Both the position numbers and the translations under genes were made by a program. This document shows positions 26,459 through 36,895 of a stretch of DNA of 64,000 nucleotides, one piece after another. Below the pieces are notes generated by a model that had not been told where the DNA came from, did no database searches, and saw only the letters and a list, made by a program, of their open reading frames with translations. This stretch comes from Elysia chlorotica (lineage: Eukaryota; Mollusca; Gastropoda; Plakobranchidae). The stretch spans positions 127,137-191,136 of the forward strand of contig RQTK01000798.1 of assembly GCA_003991915.1 (NCBI GenBank), given 5' to 3'. The stretch's first letter is position 1. Every line of letters begins with the position of its first letter.

Positions 26459-27121
26459 ATATACCGATTTTTTTAGAAAATTAAAAAAAAATAAAAATAA
26501 ATAAATTTTAAAAAATTGTAAGTTAAAAAAAAAGGAAAAAATTAAATCAGTCACAAAAAAATCTTTGGAGGTTGCTGTCCGGCGTTTTTCTCCTTTATCG
26601 GTGTTCGTTTGAACCTGTCTTATATCGCATATTTGATTTTAGGATTGTGTGCAAGTTTGGGCGCTGATATCAGTTGTTAGCCTTTTGTGCATGTGTCAAT
26701 ATATCTATTAAACTACATCCCATTTTGGACGAGGGAGGGGGTTGCTTCTATTGATCATTTGTTTTATTCATCGGGAACACCAAATTGTTTTACATAGAAT
26801 GAAGTTTTACTTACTGTGTTATAAATCAGTTGTGTTAGTCTTAGATTTTAAATGTTGGCGTTTGGTCTTTAATTTCCCTAAGAACTATCAATGAACATTA
26901 ATTTTGTATTGTATCTTATAAAAATTTAATATGATCTCATGGTGATGACTTAATAAGCTATTTATTTCTAGTATTTCATTGTTTTGAAAATATTGGCTAT
27001 TTGTTTTTCTGATTTTATTTTCATTACTTTTAGGATTTCGAATGGCTCTCTATCTCCCATAGCATTTTCTTGTCGTTTTGGAAGGTTTTTGTTCTGACAT
27101 CTAAGAGGTAACTAGTCGTTT

Positions 27122-27370
27122 GAGTTTTCTCGCTTGTTCATTAAGGTTTCGTGGTGTTATCGTCGACTTTCTTTTGTTGTTGGTTTTGTGTTTGATTTTT
27201 TTAACATTTAATGTTTTGATTATTCGTGTATTGTTTTTGTTTGCTTTTTTGTTTTGTCTGGAGTTTTCTCGCTTGCTCATTAAGGTTTCGTGGTGTTCTC
27301 GTGGATTTTCTTTTGTTTTTTGATAATTTTAATATTTTAATGTTTTGATTACTCGTGTATTTTTGTATTG
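27122..27370. repeat. Imperfect tandem duplication of about 138 bp
   Basis: GAGTTTTCTCGCTTGYTCAT starts at 27122 and again at 27260. Both are followed by AAGGTTTCGTGGTGTT and, later, ATGTTTTGATTAYTCGTGTA. The copies differ by small indels. Confidence 0.82.
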
Positions 27371-27764
27371 TTTTTTTTTTTGTGGGGGTGGGGGTGGTTG
27401 TTGTTTTGTTATTGTTGTTGTTGTTGTTTTTCAGCTTCACAGACACTAGACAGCCCTTCGGACGTTTTCAAAGAGCATCCATTTTCTTTACAGAAAGTGT
27501 GCTTGTCTGGATGACTTTTATATGGTGCGAGTGCTTTTGCTAAACTTCATATCCGGTGTTCCTTTTAATTGATTTAATTTTTGTTGGTTTTGAAACGTTT
27601 GCAACTTTACGCATTCAACAATACTTTATTATTTTTGTGTGTTCGATTTCTACGGGACTTTTCTCTGCCGTAAAAAAAATTCTTTTAAGTTTATGTTTTT
27701 TTATTATTCCGAAAGCTCTCTCTCTTCATCTCTTTCTTTGCTTCTATCTCTCTCTCTCTTTGTC

Positions 27765-28112
<348 letters not shown>

Positions 28113-28427
28113 CTTTTATAATGACCGTGATTTTGTTTAGGTTTTATTTCTAAACAAGTTTTTAAATGTCTCATTACGGAAGTTGTCGCTGCTGAAGGCC
28201 CTCGTTTAAGCCTGAACGAGCTGATGTGTATCAGAGTGGGTGAGACTTTGGGTCAACTCTCACCATGTCTAGATCTGGTACGCGTTCTGTTTGTTTCAAA
28301 AGAAAGAAGTTGCGAAATACTCTGCTAATGATATTGTAAACGACTTGCTCATACATATGGGGATAAAAAATATTACGCACAGTTGTTAATCTCCATCTAT
28401 TTATTATACAAACAGAGTCCCAATGAT

Positions 28428-28565
28428 GTTAAAAATACTTTAATATTGTTGTTATTGGGTGGATTTTACTAATTACACTCGTTTCCGCGCATATAAGAGA
28501 TGACTGTTAAAATACTTTAATTTTTGTTATTGGGTGGATTTTACTAATTACACTCGTTTCCACAC
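28428..28565. repeat. Tandem duplication, 2 x about 77 bp
   Basis: TATTGGGTGGATTTTACTAA and the following TTACACTCGTTTCC occur twice, each after GTTAAAATACTTTAAT. There are small indels. Confidence 0.85.
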
Positions 28566-31437
28566 ACAAAAAATGAACAAACACGCGGAATGAAGAAAGT
28601 GAATTTGGAATTCTATCTTTTGATGGTGCAGTTTGTAAAGAATTAGCATCATAATTGCTATTAAACTAAGCTTATTAAAATTATTTTCAAAATATGACTT
28701 TTTTCTCAATTGTCAAGGGTATCAGTCAAAAAACAGAATATTACCAATCTATTGCTTGTTCCCTCTTTTTCCAAGGACTAGATAAGACATTTAGCAAGCG
28801 GATTGTTGAATTATATCGAAGCGGCGTTTAGTAGTGTGCACTTTTGAAGTATTTGTGTAAACTGGCATTCATAATGCTTAGTATTTATTTATATTCCATA
28901 ACTCCATAAAAGCATTTTAACAAGCACTTTGCTAGCCATAGAAAGGGATGCAAATTTTGTGTTCAAAGTGACGGTAAACTTGTTTTTCTCATTGCGTCTA
29001 TCATTTCTGAAAGTATGTTGAATAATTATGATGCTCCATTAGTTTGAAGATGGGATTTTACATTGTTGACCAACCCATTAACCAGACCATGACAAGTATA
29101 GATCGAGCCTCAGATCTCTTGGGATCAGAGTAAGAAGTAAAGATCAGATATCAGAGAAAGTAAATTCAGAAGGAAATAAAGGGAAACAAATAGAGATTAC
29201 TTTTTGGCTTGAATTGGTTTGCCTTCAGTAAATGAAAGAACATGTTGTAGATACTTGGATAAGCTACTTTGATTTGGAAAAAAAATGTAATAAAATCTTC
29301 TTGAGGCTCGGGAGGAGGTACCGCATTCTGTAAACCCTACTCAAACATTATAATTTTACAGTGATTTATGCGCAGAAGTCCCTCATAACATTGAAAAAGA
29401 TATAATATCTGGTTTAGCTGGGACTGAACGCTATTGCACCGTATATTATCCACTTCTTGAGTTTAAAATTTGCAAAGAAATTAAAACACACGTTTTCTTA
29501 ATTTTAAATAATTATACTATCTCTTATTTGAACAAAGCCTACTATTTTACACCTCTGATCTCTGTATAGTTTGATAAACTGGTTAGCAAGAGAATAAGAA
29601 AAAAAAATTAATTAAATGTTCTTCAAGCAGCTCAGCTTGTTTGGAATATTTATTCAGTAAGAGTTACAGAACATGGTTAGAAGACAGCCTTGAAATTCAA
29701 GTTAGCTTACGAGTGCGTTATGTTAAACCGTGCGTCTTATTCTAGGTTTTAAAAGGTAACATGAAGTGCGCAAACTAAATGAGCTGTTTTAGTATTAGTA
29801 CTAATATCACATTATACATTTTATGTCGGTTGAAGTTTTTTATATGTAGATAAACCCATTCTTAGTATAAAAAAATCATTATTTTAAAATGACATGCTAA
29901 AAAGGGAGCATTACTTCGGACAAATTTAGGAAACAAAGAATAGAATATAAAAAAACAGGAATATTTTCCCTGTGTTGATTGTACATTGGCATCAACGTCG
30001 AGTTGCCGGTAAAAAAATGATTTTGCTGGTGTGTGTGTTTTTTAACTAATCCCAGTCTCTGTGGAATTTGTTACACCAAGGTTTGTATTATGAAGAATAT
30101 AGTTATAAAGTGCTGTAGTTGCTTTTGTAGCATCTTTGGGGACAGGAGTTATTTTAAAGACGAATGTTAGCACGTCATTAACGAGAGAGAATAAAATCGC
30201 TTAAAGGTATCTATTACAACAAAATAGGAAGCATGGGCTTGCTTGGCTATGAAGAATTTAGATTCATTTTTACTTATTAATTTCTTAATTAGGGGGAAAA
30301 ACCCTCACAAAAATGTTTTGTTTGATATCTTTTACAAAGGCGAGCAGCCAACCAATCGTTCATCCTCGTGTATTCGGAAGCATACAAATAGTAAGAACAA
30401 CACGTTTGCCTTTGGAGGTTGTAATAATCTCTGGTCCGAGCTCTGAGTGTCGGACAGCTCTAGATATACACGGGTCGTGTGCGAGGCCTCCATAATAAGA
30501 GACCAAGTCACCGAAATGAGCGCAATGAACACATTTTAGTGAAATAAGAGTAACGGTGATTTATCTCTAATAAATCATTACCATAATTAGTTCAGATTGA
30601 TATTCAGAGAAGGGTTTTTGTTCAGCCTACCCAGCCTGCACTGTTAAAATGAGAAATTATCCAATTATGAATGGTATATATCACCTGGACTCTAAGTTCA
30701 AACGTTTGTCTCCTTTGGCGACTTTACCTGCTATTTTTGGAAGCCTCGATCGTGTTCCAGCATTGGGTCAAAATGTCTCTCCCGACGCCGTTAAATAATA
30801 CAAGGACCACTCCCGCCCGTTTTTTTCTGCAACCGCGGCCCTAATATGATTTGATTGGCTGCTCGCCAAATTCCCCATAATTCTGCTAATACAAAAGGGA
30901 AAACAGGCAGGTTTTGCTTACCACTAACCACTTTTAGACTACCCTAAATCAAGTCGTAATTTTAAATTGGAAATAATGTTATTAGATACAATTGCATTAT
31001 TAAGATCTGTTCTTTGATTTAACTGCACCAACTGAGGGTAAGACTTTGCAATAATTTATTACAATTCCTGGTACGTTTTTGTTTTTGTTGGGTTTTGTGT
31101 TTTGTGTGTGTGTGTGGGGGGGGGGGGGGGAGTCGATCAGTTCATTCTATGGTTTCTATTCTTAAACTGAAAACACCACCATCTTTAGAAGATGTTAAGA
31201 CCTGAAAAAAGATTGTAATAATTGGGAATTATTTAAAATCTTTAATCTGTAGTAAAATATTTGCTAGGTTTTAAAAGGTTCCTTTGTTGACAATGTTTTA
31301 ATAGTATTACATCGTTTTATCGCTCTAATTCAAATTAGGTAATTGGATGTTTATAATAAAGTACAATAGTAAAAAATACATTAATATAGGATGCTTTTGT
31401 AATTTAACTTAACAATTATGTTACAACTACTGCTACC
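28566..31437. other. Intergenic AT-rich DNA
   Basis: No gene, element or RNA was recognised. A TG then G homopolymer run lies at 31099-31131. Confidence 0.4.
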
Positions 31438-31438
31438 T

Positions 31439-31498
<60 letters not shown>
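31438..31498. repeat. (ACT)n microsatellite
   Basis: About 20 ACT units adjoining the left copy of a 28-bp direct repeat. Confidence 0.93.
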
Positions 31499-31499
31499 A

Positions 31500-31974
31500 G
31501 TTAGAAGGGACAGCCACAAACCTAGATCTAGCTTGAGACCAACAGATAAGACAAGTAGACAGAGACACATTTTTTTTTTCAGACTAATGACATGGACGGG
31601 GATCGAACCCGCTCCTTCTACTCGGCACCAAGGCGAAGACCAGTGTGCTTAACCACTCTGCCATCGGCTTTCGCAAAAATGAAAGCTCCTTTTAGAGGGC
31701 TTTACACATGGCTTGCCTTGACTGAGAAATCGTACTTTGCTGAGTTAGACCTGTCCAAGTTTTTATTACAGAACGTGAACAAACTAGTTTCTCTATAGGA
31801 TCCCGAAGTATTCATGTTAGCCAGAATAAATAATAGAATTATGATACAGAGAAGCAGGCCAACAACTATAGAGGCTTTAACAGACGGAGCTAGACCTAGG
31901 GACCAAATAATGATGCGAGCGACTGAGGGAATAAGGTGAAAATAGGTTAGAAAGGGACAGCCACAAACCTAGAT
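31500..31974. mobile_element. Short element bounded by 28-29 bp direct repeats, with tRNA-like core
   Basis: GTTAGAAGGGACAGCCACAA and the following ACCTAGAT occur at 31500-31527 and, with one extra A, at 31946-31974. Between them, on the minus strand, is a Ser/Leu-type tRNA-like sequence. This could be a small non-autonomous element or an insertion between older repeats. It ends about 85 bases before receptor copy 1, and no equivalent lies before copy 2. Confidence 0.5.
31590..31676 (-). mobile_element. tRNA-derived sequence, Ser/Leu type, probably a SINE head
   Basis: On the minus strand, box A (TGGCAGAGTGGTTAAGC) and box B (GGGTTCGATCCCC) are intact and spaced as in class II tRNAs with a long variable arm. 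The acceptor arms do not pair well, so it is more likely a tRNA pseudogene or SINE head than a working tRNA. Confidence 0.55.
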
Positions 31975-32058
31975 TTAAATCTGCAGCGAAAACAATACAT
32001 ATTACAAAGTAACACTTAATTTCAATACAAAAAGACACGAGGTCAGATTTTTTTAACG

Positions 32059-33342
32059 ATGGAGTCTAATACGCAAGTTTCAAGGACTTTACTATTTTGC
32101 GTATGTGTGTCATTGTGCGCTGTTTTACCATTAGTTGTCGCCGATTTCAACCAAACCTCTGAGCTGTACAGCCGTTTATTCACGGGCGTTGACACTCGGA
32201 TCAGTCCTTCGGTGAATGCCAGCTTACCTAAGGATGTGTACCTGGTTTTGAACATTCTATCTCTCCGCGAGATACAACAGGCACAGCAATATTTCGTCAT
32301 AAACATATTTATGCAAGTTTCCTGGCAAGACGAAATTAGGTCTTGGGACCCTGACCAATACGGAGGCGTCCGTTTTGTCTATCCTGGGATGACAGGGATG
32401 TGGAGACCAAGAGTCATCGTGACCAATTCTATTGAGGAACGAGACGTGTTTGGCGATAATCGAGCTCCTTTTAACCTTGCTTGGGATGGGACTGCCAGAT
32501 GGTTTCCCGGGGCAGTTCTCCGTCTGAGCTGCACAATGGATATGACTTACTTTCCATTTGATCGTCAACGCTGCATGGTCCGTTTCCTGACACAAGAGTA
32601 CGGATCAGAGGTAAATCTGATTCCCTCTAGTAATACTGTCAACACAAACAATTATGGTGAACACGGGGAGTGGGAGTTGGAATCTACCAGTGTTTATTCA
32701 GACATAGTTGACTTCGGAGTCATCACATTTTCTCGCGTTACTTACTATTTTGATTTCCGACGCCGTCCAGGGTTTTACCTCATGAACGTCCTGGTACCTG
32801 TCATCCTAATGAGCCTTCTTTCACCTTTAGTCTTCATATTGCCAGAAGAGAGTGGAGAAAGAGTGTCTTTCTCAGTGACACTGCTCCTTTCGCTTGCAGT
32901 CTTCATGGGTATTGTAGCCGGCCATCTACCGCAGAGTTCTCAGCCTCTACCTCTCACCATCTTGTATTTGTTTGCATTGCTTATCCACTGTGGACTGTGC
33001 GTAGTTTTTAGTGTGCTCCACCTTAAATGGGAACAATATAGAGCAAAACAGAAACAAAAACAGAGGAAATTCGAAACTGTGCACACATCACAGTACCAGC
33101 AGTACGTCAATGGTCAAGATCAAAATAAACCGAACGGGCATGCTGTCATCGAAGATGTTGCGAGTGTTGATGAATCTACAGACAAGGCATGTAGCAGGAA
33201 CCAACTTCTGGAAAATAACAAAGCTACGAAACAGTTTTGTAACTCATGCCGACAGTTCTGTAGTGCAAATTTGTTCTTAATAACCGTCTTTTACACGTCG
33301 TGGTTTGCAATTTCTGTTTATTTTCTCGTTCGTTTCCTGTAA
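32059..33342 (+). CDS. Cys-loop (nicotinic acetylcholine receptor-like) channel subunit, copy 1, intronless
   Basis: A 427-residue pentameric ligand-gated ion-channel subunit in one exon. A signal peptide (residues 1-28) is followed by an extracellular domain with N-glycosylation sites at N31 and N53. The loop D motif is VSWQDEIRSWDPDQYGGV, and the Cys-loop is C158-x13-C172 with FPFD inside. M1 lies at about 239-261, M2 265-290, M3 298-321 and M4 404-425. Glu at the start of M2 (SGERVSF) and no Pro-Ala-Arg motif predict a cation pore. Loop D Trp89 is kept, but by ungapped comparison the loop B Trp is Gln179 and loop C has no vicinal cysteines, so acetylcholine is an unlikely ligand. The start codon has a good context (AACGATGG), and AATAAA lies at 33577. 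Lophotrochozoans are known for large expansions of such genes. The ligand is unknown. Confidence 0.93.
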   Translation: MESNTQVSRTLLFCVCVSLCAVLPLVVADFNQTSELYSRLFTGVDTRISPSVNASLPKDVYLVLNILSLREIQQAQQYFVINIFMQVSWQDEIRSWDPDQYGGVRFVYPGMTGMWRPRVIVTNSIEERDVFGDNRAPFNLAWDGTARWFPGAVLRLSCTMDMTYFPFDRQRCMVRFLTQEYGSEVNLIPSSNTVNTNNYGEHGEWELESTSVYSDIVDFGVITFSRVTYYFDFRRRPGFYLMNVLVPVILMSLLSPLVFILPEESGERVSFSVTLLLSLAVFMGIVAGHLPQSSQPLPLTILYLFALLIHCGLCVVFSVLHLKWEQYRAKQKQKQRKFETVHTSQYQQYVNGQDQNKPNGHAVIEDVASVDESTDKACSRNQLLENNKATKQFCNSCRQFCSANLFLITVFYTSWFAISVYFLVRFL

Positions 33343-33395
33343 CCCCAATTCAACTTTTAATAAGACACGTCCAAAAAGGGCGAAACAAATTATAA

Positions 33396-35923
33396 TTTAC
33401 ATGTCAAATAGGTTTTCATTGTTTGGACATAGTATGATTTTGTTGTTTGATAACGAGGTAGAGAGAATCAGTGTCAAAGAGCAAAATTCAGTTCTTCGCT
33501 ACTCTCATCCTAAATTACCAATATTTTCACCCGCCATCCGTATAATCGATACTTTCCTTATTATTTAAAGTACAAAAATAAAAAGGTCTGGAGGGAGCGG
33601 GGCGCAAGGTTAGAGCGGACGGCTCCTATTCGGGAGATTGGGTTGGCGTTAGGATGATTTAACCAGCCACGTCCCAGGTACCTGGCTTTGTTGTCCCGCA
33701 ACCGTGTAGAATCTTTCTTGAGACCTAGAAGATGTACAAATAGGAGAGTCTCGCTTTCTCTGACCAAAGAAACGCGAAAAGGGTTTAATTGCAGTCTCAT
33801 TAGACCTCTAGTTTAAAAAAATGGAATCATCAATTGAGGCATTACTTTGTCGAAAAGGTATGGAATCATAATTTAACCAATGTTTACTACAAACACTGAG
33901 GCGCGTTTGTTTCAATTATGAACAATCAAAATGCAGAAACCCTACTATAGTACCATAGGGTTTCCATTTTTTTTAAACTGTTTAGATGTATACAGAGAAT
34001 AAAACTTCCAGTGCGTTATGTTTAAAACCAAGGCAGGAAGATTTTCCCCTGTAACTTTATAAAACCATGAACCGTATTTGTTTAGACTTAGAGCTTACAT
34101 AATTATGAAGTGTTCACTTAATATGTCTTTGCAATTTCGTTGTTGTTTTGTTGTTTTGTTTCATATTTATCGACATAAATTGTTGCTTGCAAGTTATTTT
34201 ATTTTTATATTTTTTAAACGTTTTATCACGTAGTTGTTTATTTATTGTTTTAAAATTAAAGCAGATTGAAGACATAACTTTGATAATAACAATGCTTTTT
34301 CAACGTAAACGTACACAAAGTATATGTATTGTCGTGGCAACACTTTAATCCAGTCACTCATAGTCGACATAAGTTAAATATATTTATAAAATATGCTTTA
34401 TACTATAATTATGTCTAAGTATGAACTACAGTATCTCTAACTGGTTAAACATTAATTTAAGTATTAAAAGACTATTTGTAAAAGTTAATAATTCCTTTCA
34501 ATTTTTATGTAAGCAAGAGATGACTTCAAGATTTCATTAAATTAAGCATTTCGGAAGCTAGCATCCTTTAATATAATGGATATTAATGTCTAACGTCTGG
34601 TGAAAACTTCATACAACCACATGATACACGTTCTAAAAGTGCTAGTATTTGTTTGTGGTGTGTGTGCGTGTCTAAAAAGTTGTGGGATTATATTTCCTTA
34701 CACACCCTTCTACCCCCACCCCCTTTTTATCTTCTTCCTCTCGGGTTTAACATTGTTGTGTGCTTTTCATTAATCGTATATTATATCGTAAAAAGAATCG
34801 TATATGATACCTCGTGTAATAATAATCTCTTTAAGTAAGATGCCTATGCCGAAAACAAATTTCTAAACTGAATGAATAAAATATACCTTTGCCTTTACAC
34901 TATTTTGTTTTGTTTTGTTGGTGTCCTTTTCATTTCACTGTATTGGTAATGTTATGATTGTACTGCTTACTGCAATTAAATGTATGAGTCAGCACAGAGT
35001 CTGATGCTACTGAAGTTATTTTACTTCAGAAAAAAACGAAATTGACATCATTTGTATCTATTCAAAACATCTTTTGTTTAAGTGAATGCATTAGAGATTC
35101 ATTTTTTTTTTTCAAGATTGATGAAGCAAGAGAAACAGGTGAAATAAGTTCATTATTCTTGGGTTGTGCAACAAAAGTTCTGTAAGTTATTTTTTAATTA
35201 TTTCAACATAGATTGTTAACGTTTCACCTTTTTTCTTTGTTCCTCTTTTTTTTCCATTAAAAAAAGATAAATGGTTTGCAAATATCCTCATGGTTTGGAT
35301 CTAGGCCAGATCTCTAAGTGCCTCTTTCACAGTGTCCCGTGAAGCTGCGTCACTGTTCGCCACCAGACTCTAAGTGTTTTGAGGGCCTCATTGTTCTCCC
35401 TCTGCTCCCTCTGCGCCTTACAAGTGTGTGTGTGTGTGTGTGTGTGTAGAGAAGGAACCATAATTGTAGTGAAGTTAAGTGTAATTAATAAACAGATATA
35501 CTCGATCTGGTGCATTACGCTAAGCACACTTCTTTTTTTGTATTATTCGTTTGTGTCCTTGTGTGTGTATGTGTGTACGTGTCGGGGCATTTTAAGATAT
35601 ATTTATTAATTTCAGCTATAGTTACGATTTGTGTACAAAATGATTTGAGAAGTTAACTTAACTGTTACGTAACTGTTTAAAGTATCTGAGTCAGTGAAAA
35701 TTAGTTAAAATACTTGCACGAAGGTTGCTCAAACATAAATTGCCCTGATCATGAAAGAATCGTTCGATTTTCACGATGAAAAAGTGTTTTTCTTATCCTA
35801 ATATTAGACCCATAAAATGGACATTTTTTATTTCACTTTGAATGTTATTGCGCAGCAAAACACATAGGATAAAATATTAGCAGATCTGGGATTTAGGGTA
35901 TTTTATAGTGGCTAGAAGACAGA

Positions 35924-35962
<39 letters not shown>

Positions 35963-35999
35963 TAAACAGACAGAGACAGAGACAGAGGTAAAAAAAAGG
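33396..35999. other. Spacer between the two receptor genes
   Basis: A possibly tRNA-like, GC-rich patch at about 33590-33720 is followed by AT-rich DNA. (TG)n lies at 35424-35448 and (ACAG)n at 35926-35962. No gene was recognised. Confidence 0.4.
33577..33582 (+). terminator. Poly(A) signal candidate for receptor copy 1
   Basis: AATAAA lies 235 bases after the stop codon. It is outside the duplicated unit, so copy 2 lacks it. Confidence 0.4.
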
Positions 36000-36000
36000 C

Positions 36001-36146
36001 GTAACTGAGGATGGATAGGCCACACGCTTCCAATTTCCAAATCCTGTATCCAACATCACAAGGCGAGTCCTGGAGTGGAACCCCCAAGGCTAACGCAAGG
36101 TCGGACGCCCGAAGCAGGCTTTGGGGCGTAGCGCTGAGGCAGTAAC
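36001..36146 (+). pseudogene. Decayed C-terminal tail of a non-LTR retrotransposon polyprotein
   Basis: Three-frame reading gives LRMD (36006-36017). After a frameshift it reads SNITRRVLEWNPQG, a stop, then RKVGRPKQALGRSAEA. This matches the characteristic tail (GHVLRM..., ALEWNPQGKRKRGRPK..., W...E) found after the reverse transcriptase of many animal non-LTR elements. Frameshift and stop show it is dead. It lies between the two receptor copies. Confidence 0.75.
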
Positions 36147-36895
36147 TTTATTACATGCTAAATGTGGTTGTATTGTATTGAAGGCACTGGAAAAATCAGA
36201 AAGCATTAGTCTAATACATGCGCCTGATTTGTGCAGGTGGGCATGAACGCTGTTGAATGTATAATATCACAATGGTAAAAAATATCCTAAAAATGTGGGA
36301 AAAAATAGGGAATGTCGTGGTCGCCGCTCAGTAGGGGCCTACAGCATCTGGAAGTAGCTTATATAGGCTACAACTTTAGCTTGATAAAATAATTATGTTC
36401 CATATCTGATGGCACTTTAAGCTAGCCTTCTAAAAAGTTAAAATTCGATTTACGCTTCGATTAATTATACTGAGATCTTTTCGTGCCTCTTTTAAATTTT
36501 GGTCTTTCTCTTTAGATAGCTATCACTACTTCCCCCCCCCCCTGTTTTTTTTCCTTCAAACAATTCGTGGGGAAGAAACTGCTATAAAAAGATATGTGGA
36601 CAAGTGAAGAGAATATCTTAAAATATGGAAGCTGTTCCCAAAGTTGGCTAGTAAAAACCAAATGTATTGTTTTAATTCATACTAGTAGGCTACCACACGT
36701 TGTCCTTGAGATTAATTAACATTGTTGCCTATCTTCTATATTGCTAACACTGCAGAGAAAATAATGTTTGGAGCAGGCCTAAACAATAACTGATTGACTG
36801 AATAATGAAGAGTTGTACCTGTTCTTAAAGCATCTTGCTGAAAGAAGAAAAAAAAAGAAAAAGAAAAAAGGCAACTGATCAAGCATGACAGATAG
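36147..36895. other. Intergenic DNA upstream of receptor copy 2
   Basis: AT-rich DNA with a C run at 36531-36542 and an A-rich patch at 36842-36870. It shows no resemblance to the sequence upstream of copy 1. Confidence 0.4.

Noticed and set aside
31590..31676. Functional tRNA-Ser or tRNA-Leu gene
   Set aside because: The A and B boxes are good but the acceptor stem halves do not pair, so I call it tRNA-derived only.
32257..32595. A 112-residue minus-strand frame, repeated at 37115-37453
   Set aside because: It is the antisense shadow of the receptor coding sequence. Its conservation simply follows from the duplication.
33011..33280. An 89-residue plus-strand frame overlapping the receptor C-terminus, also at 37869-38138
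   Set aside because: It is an out-of-frame shadow. The receptor frame carries the membrane segments.
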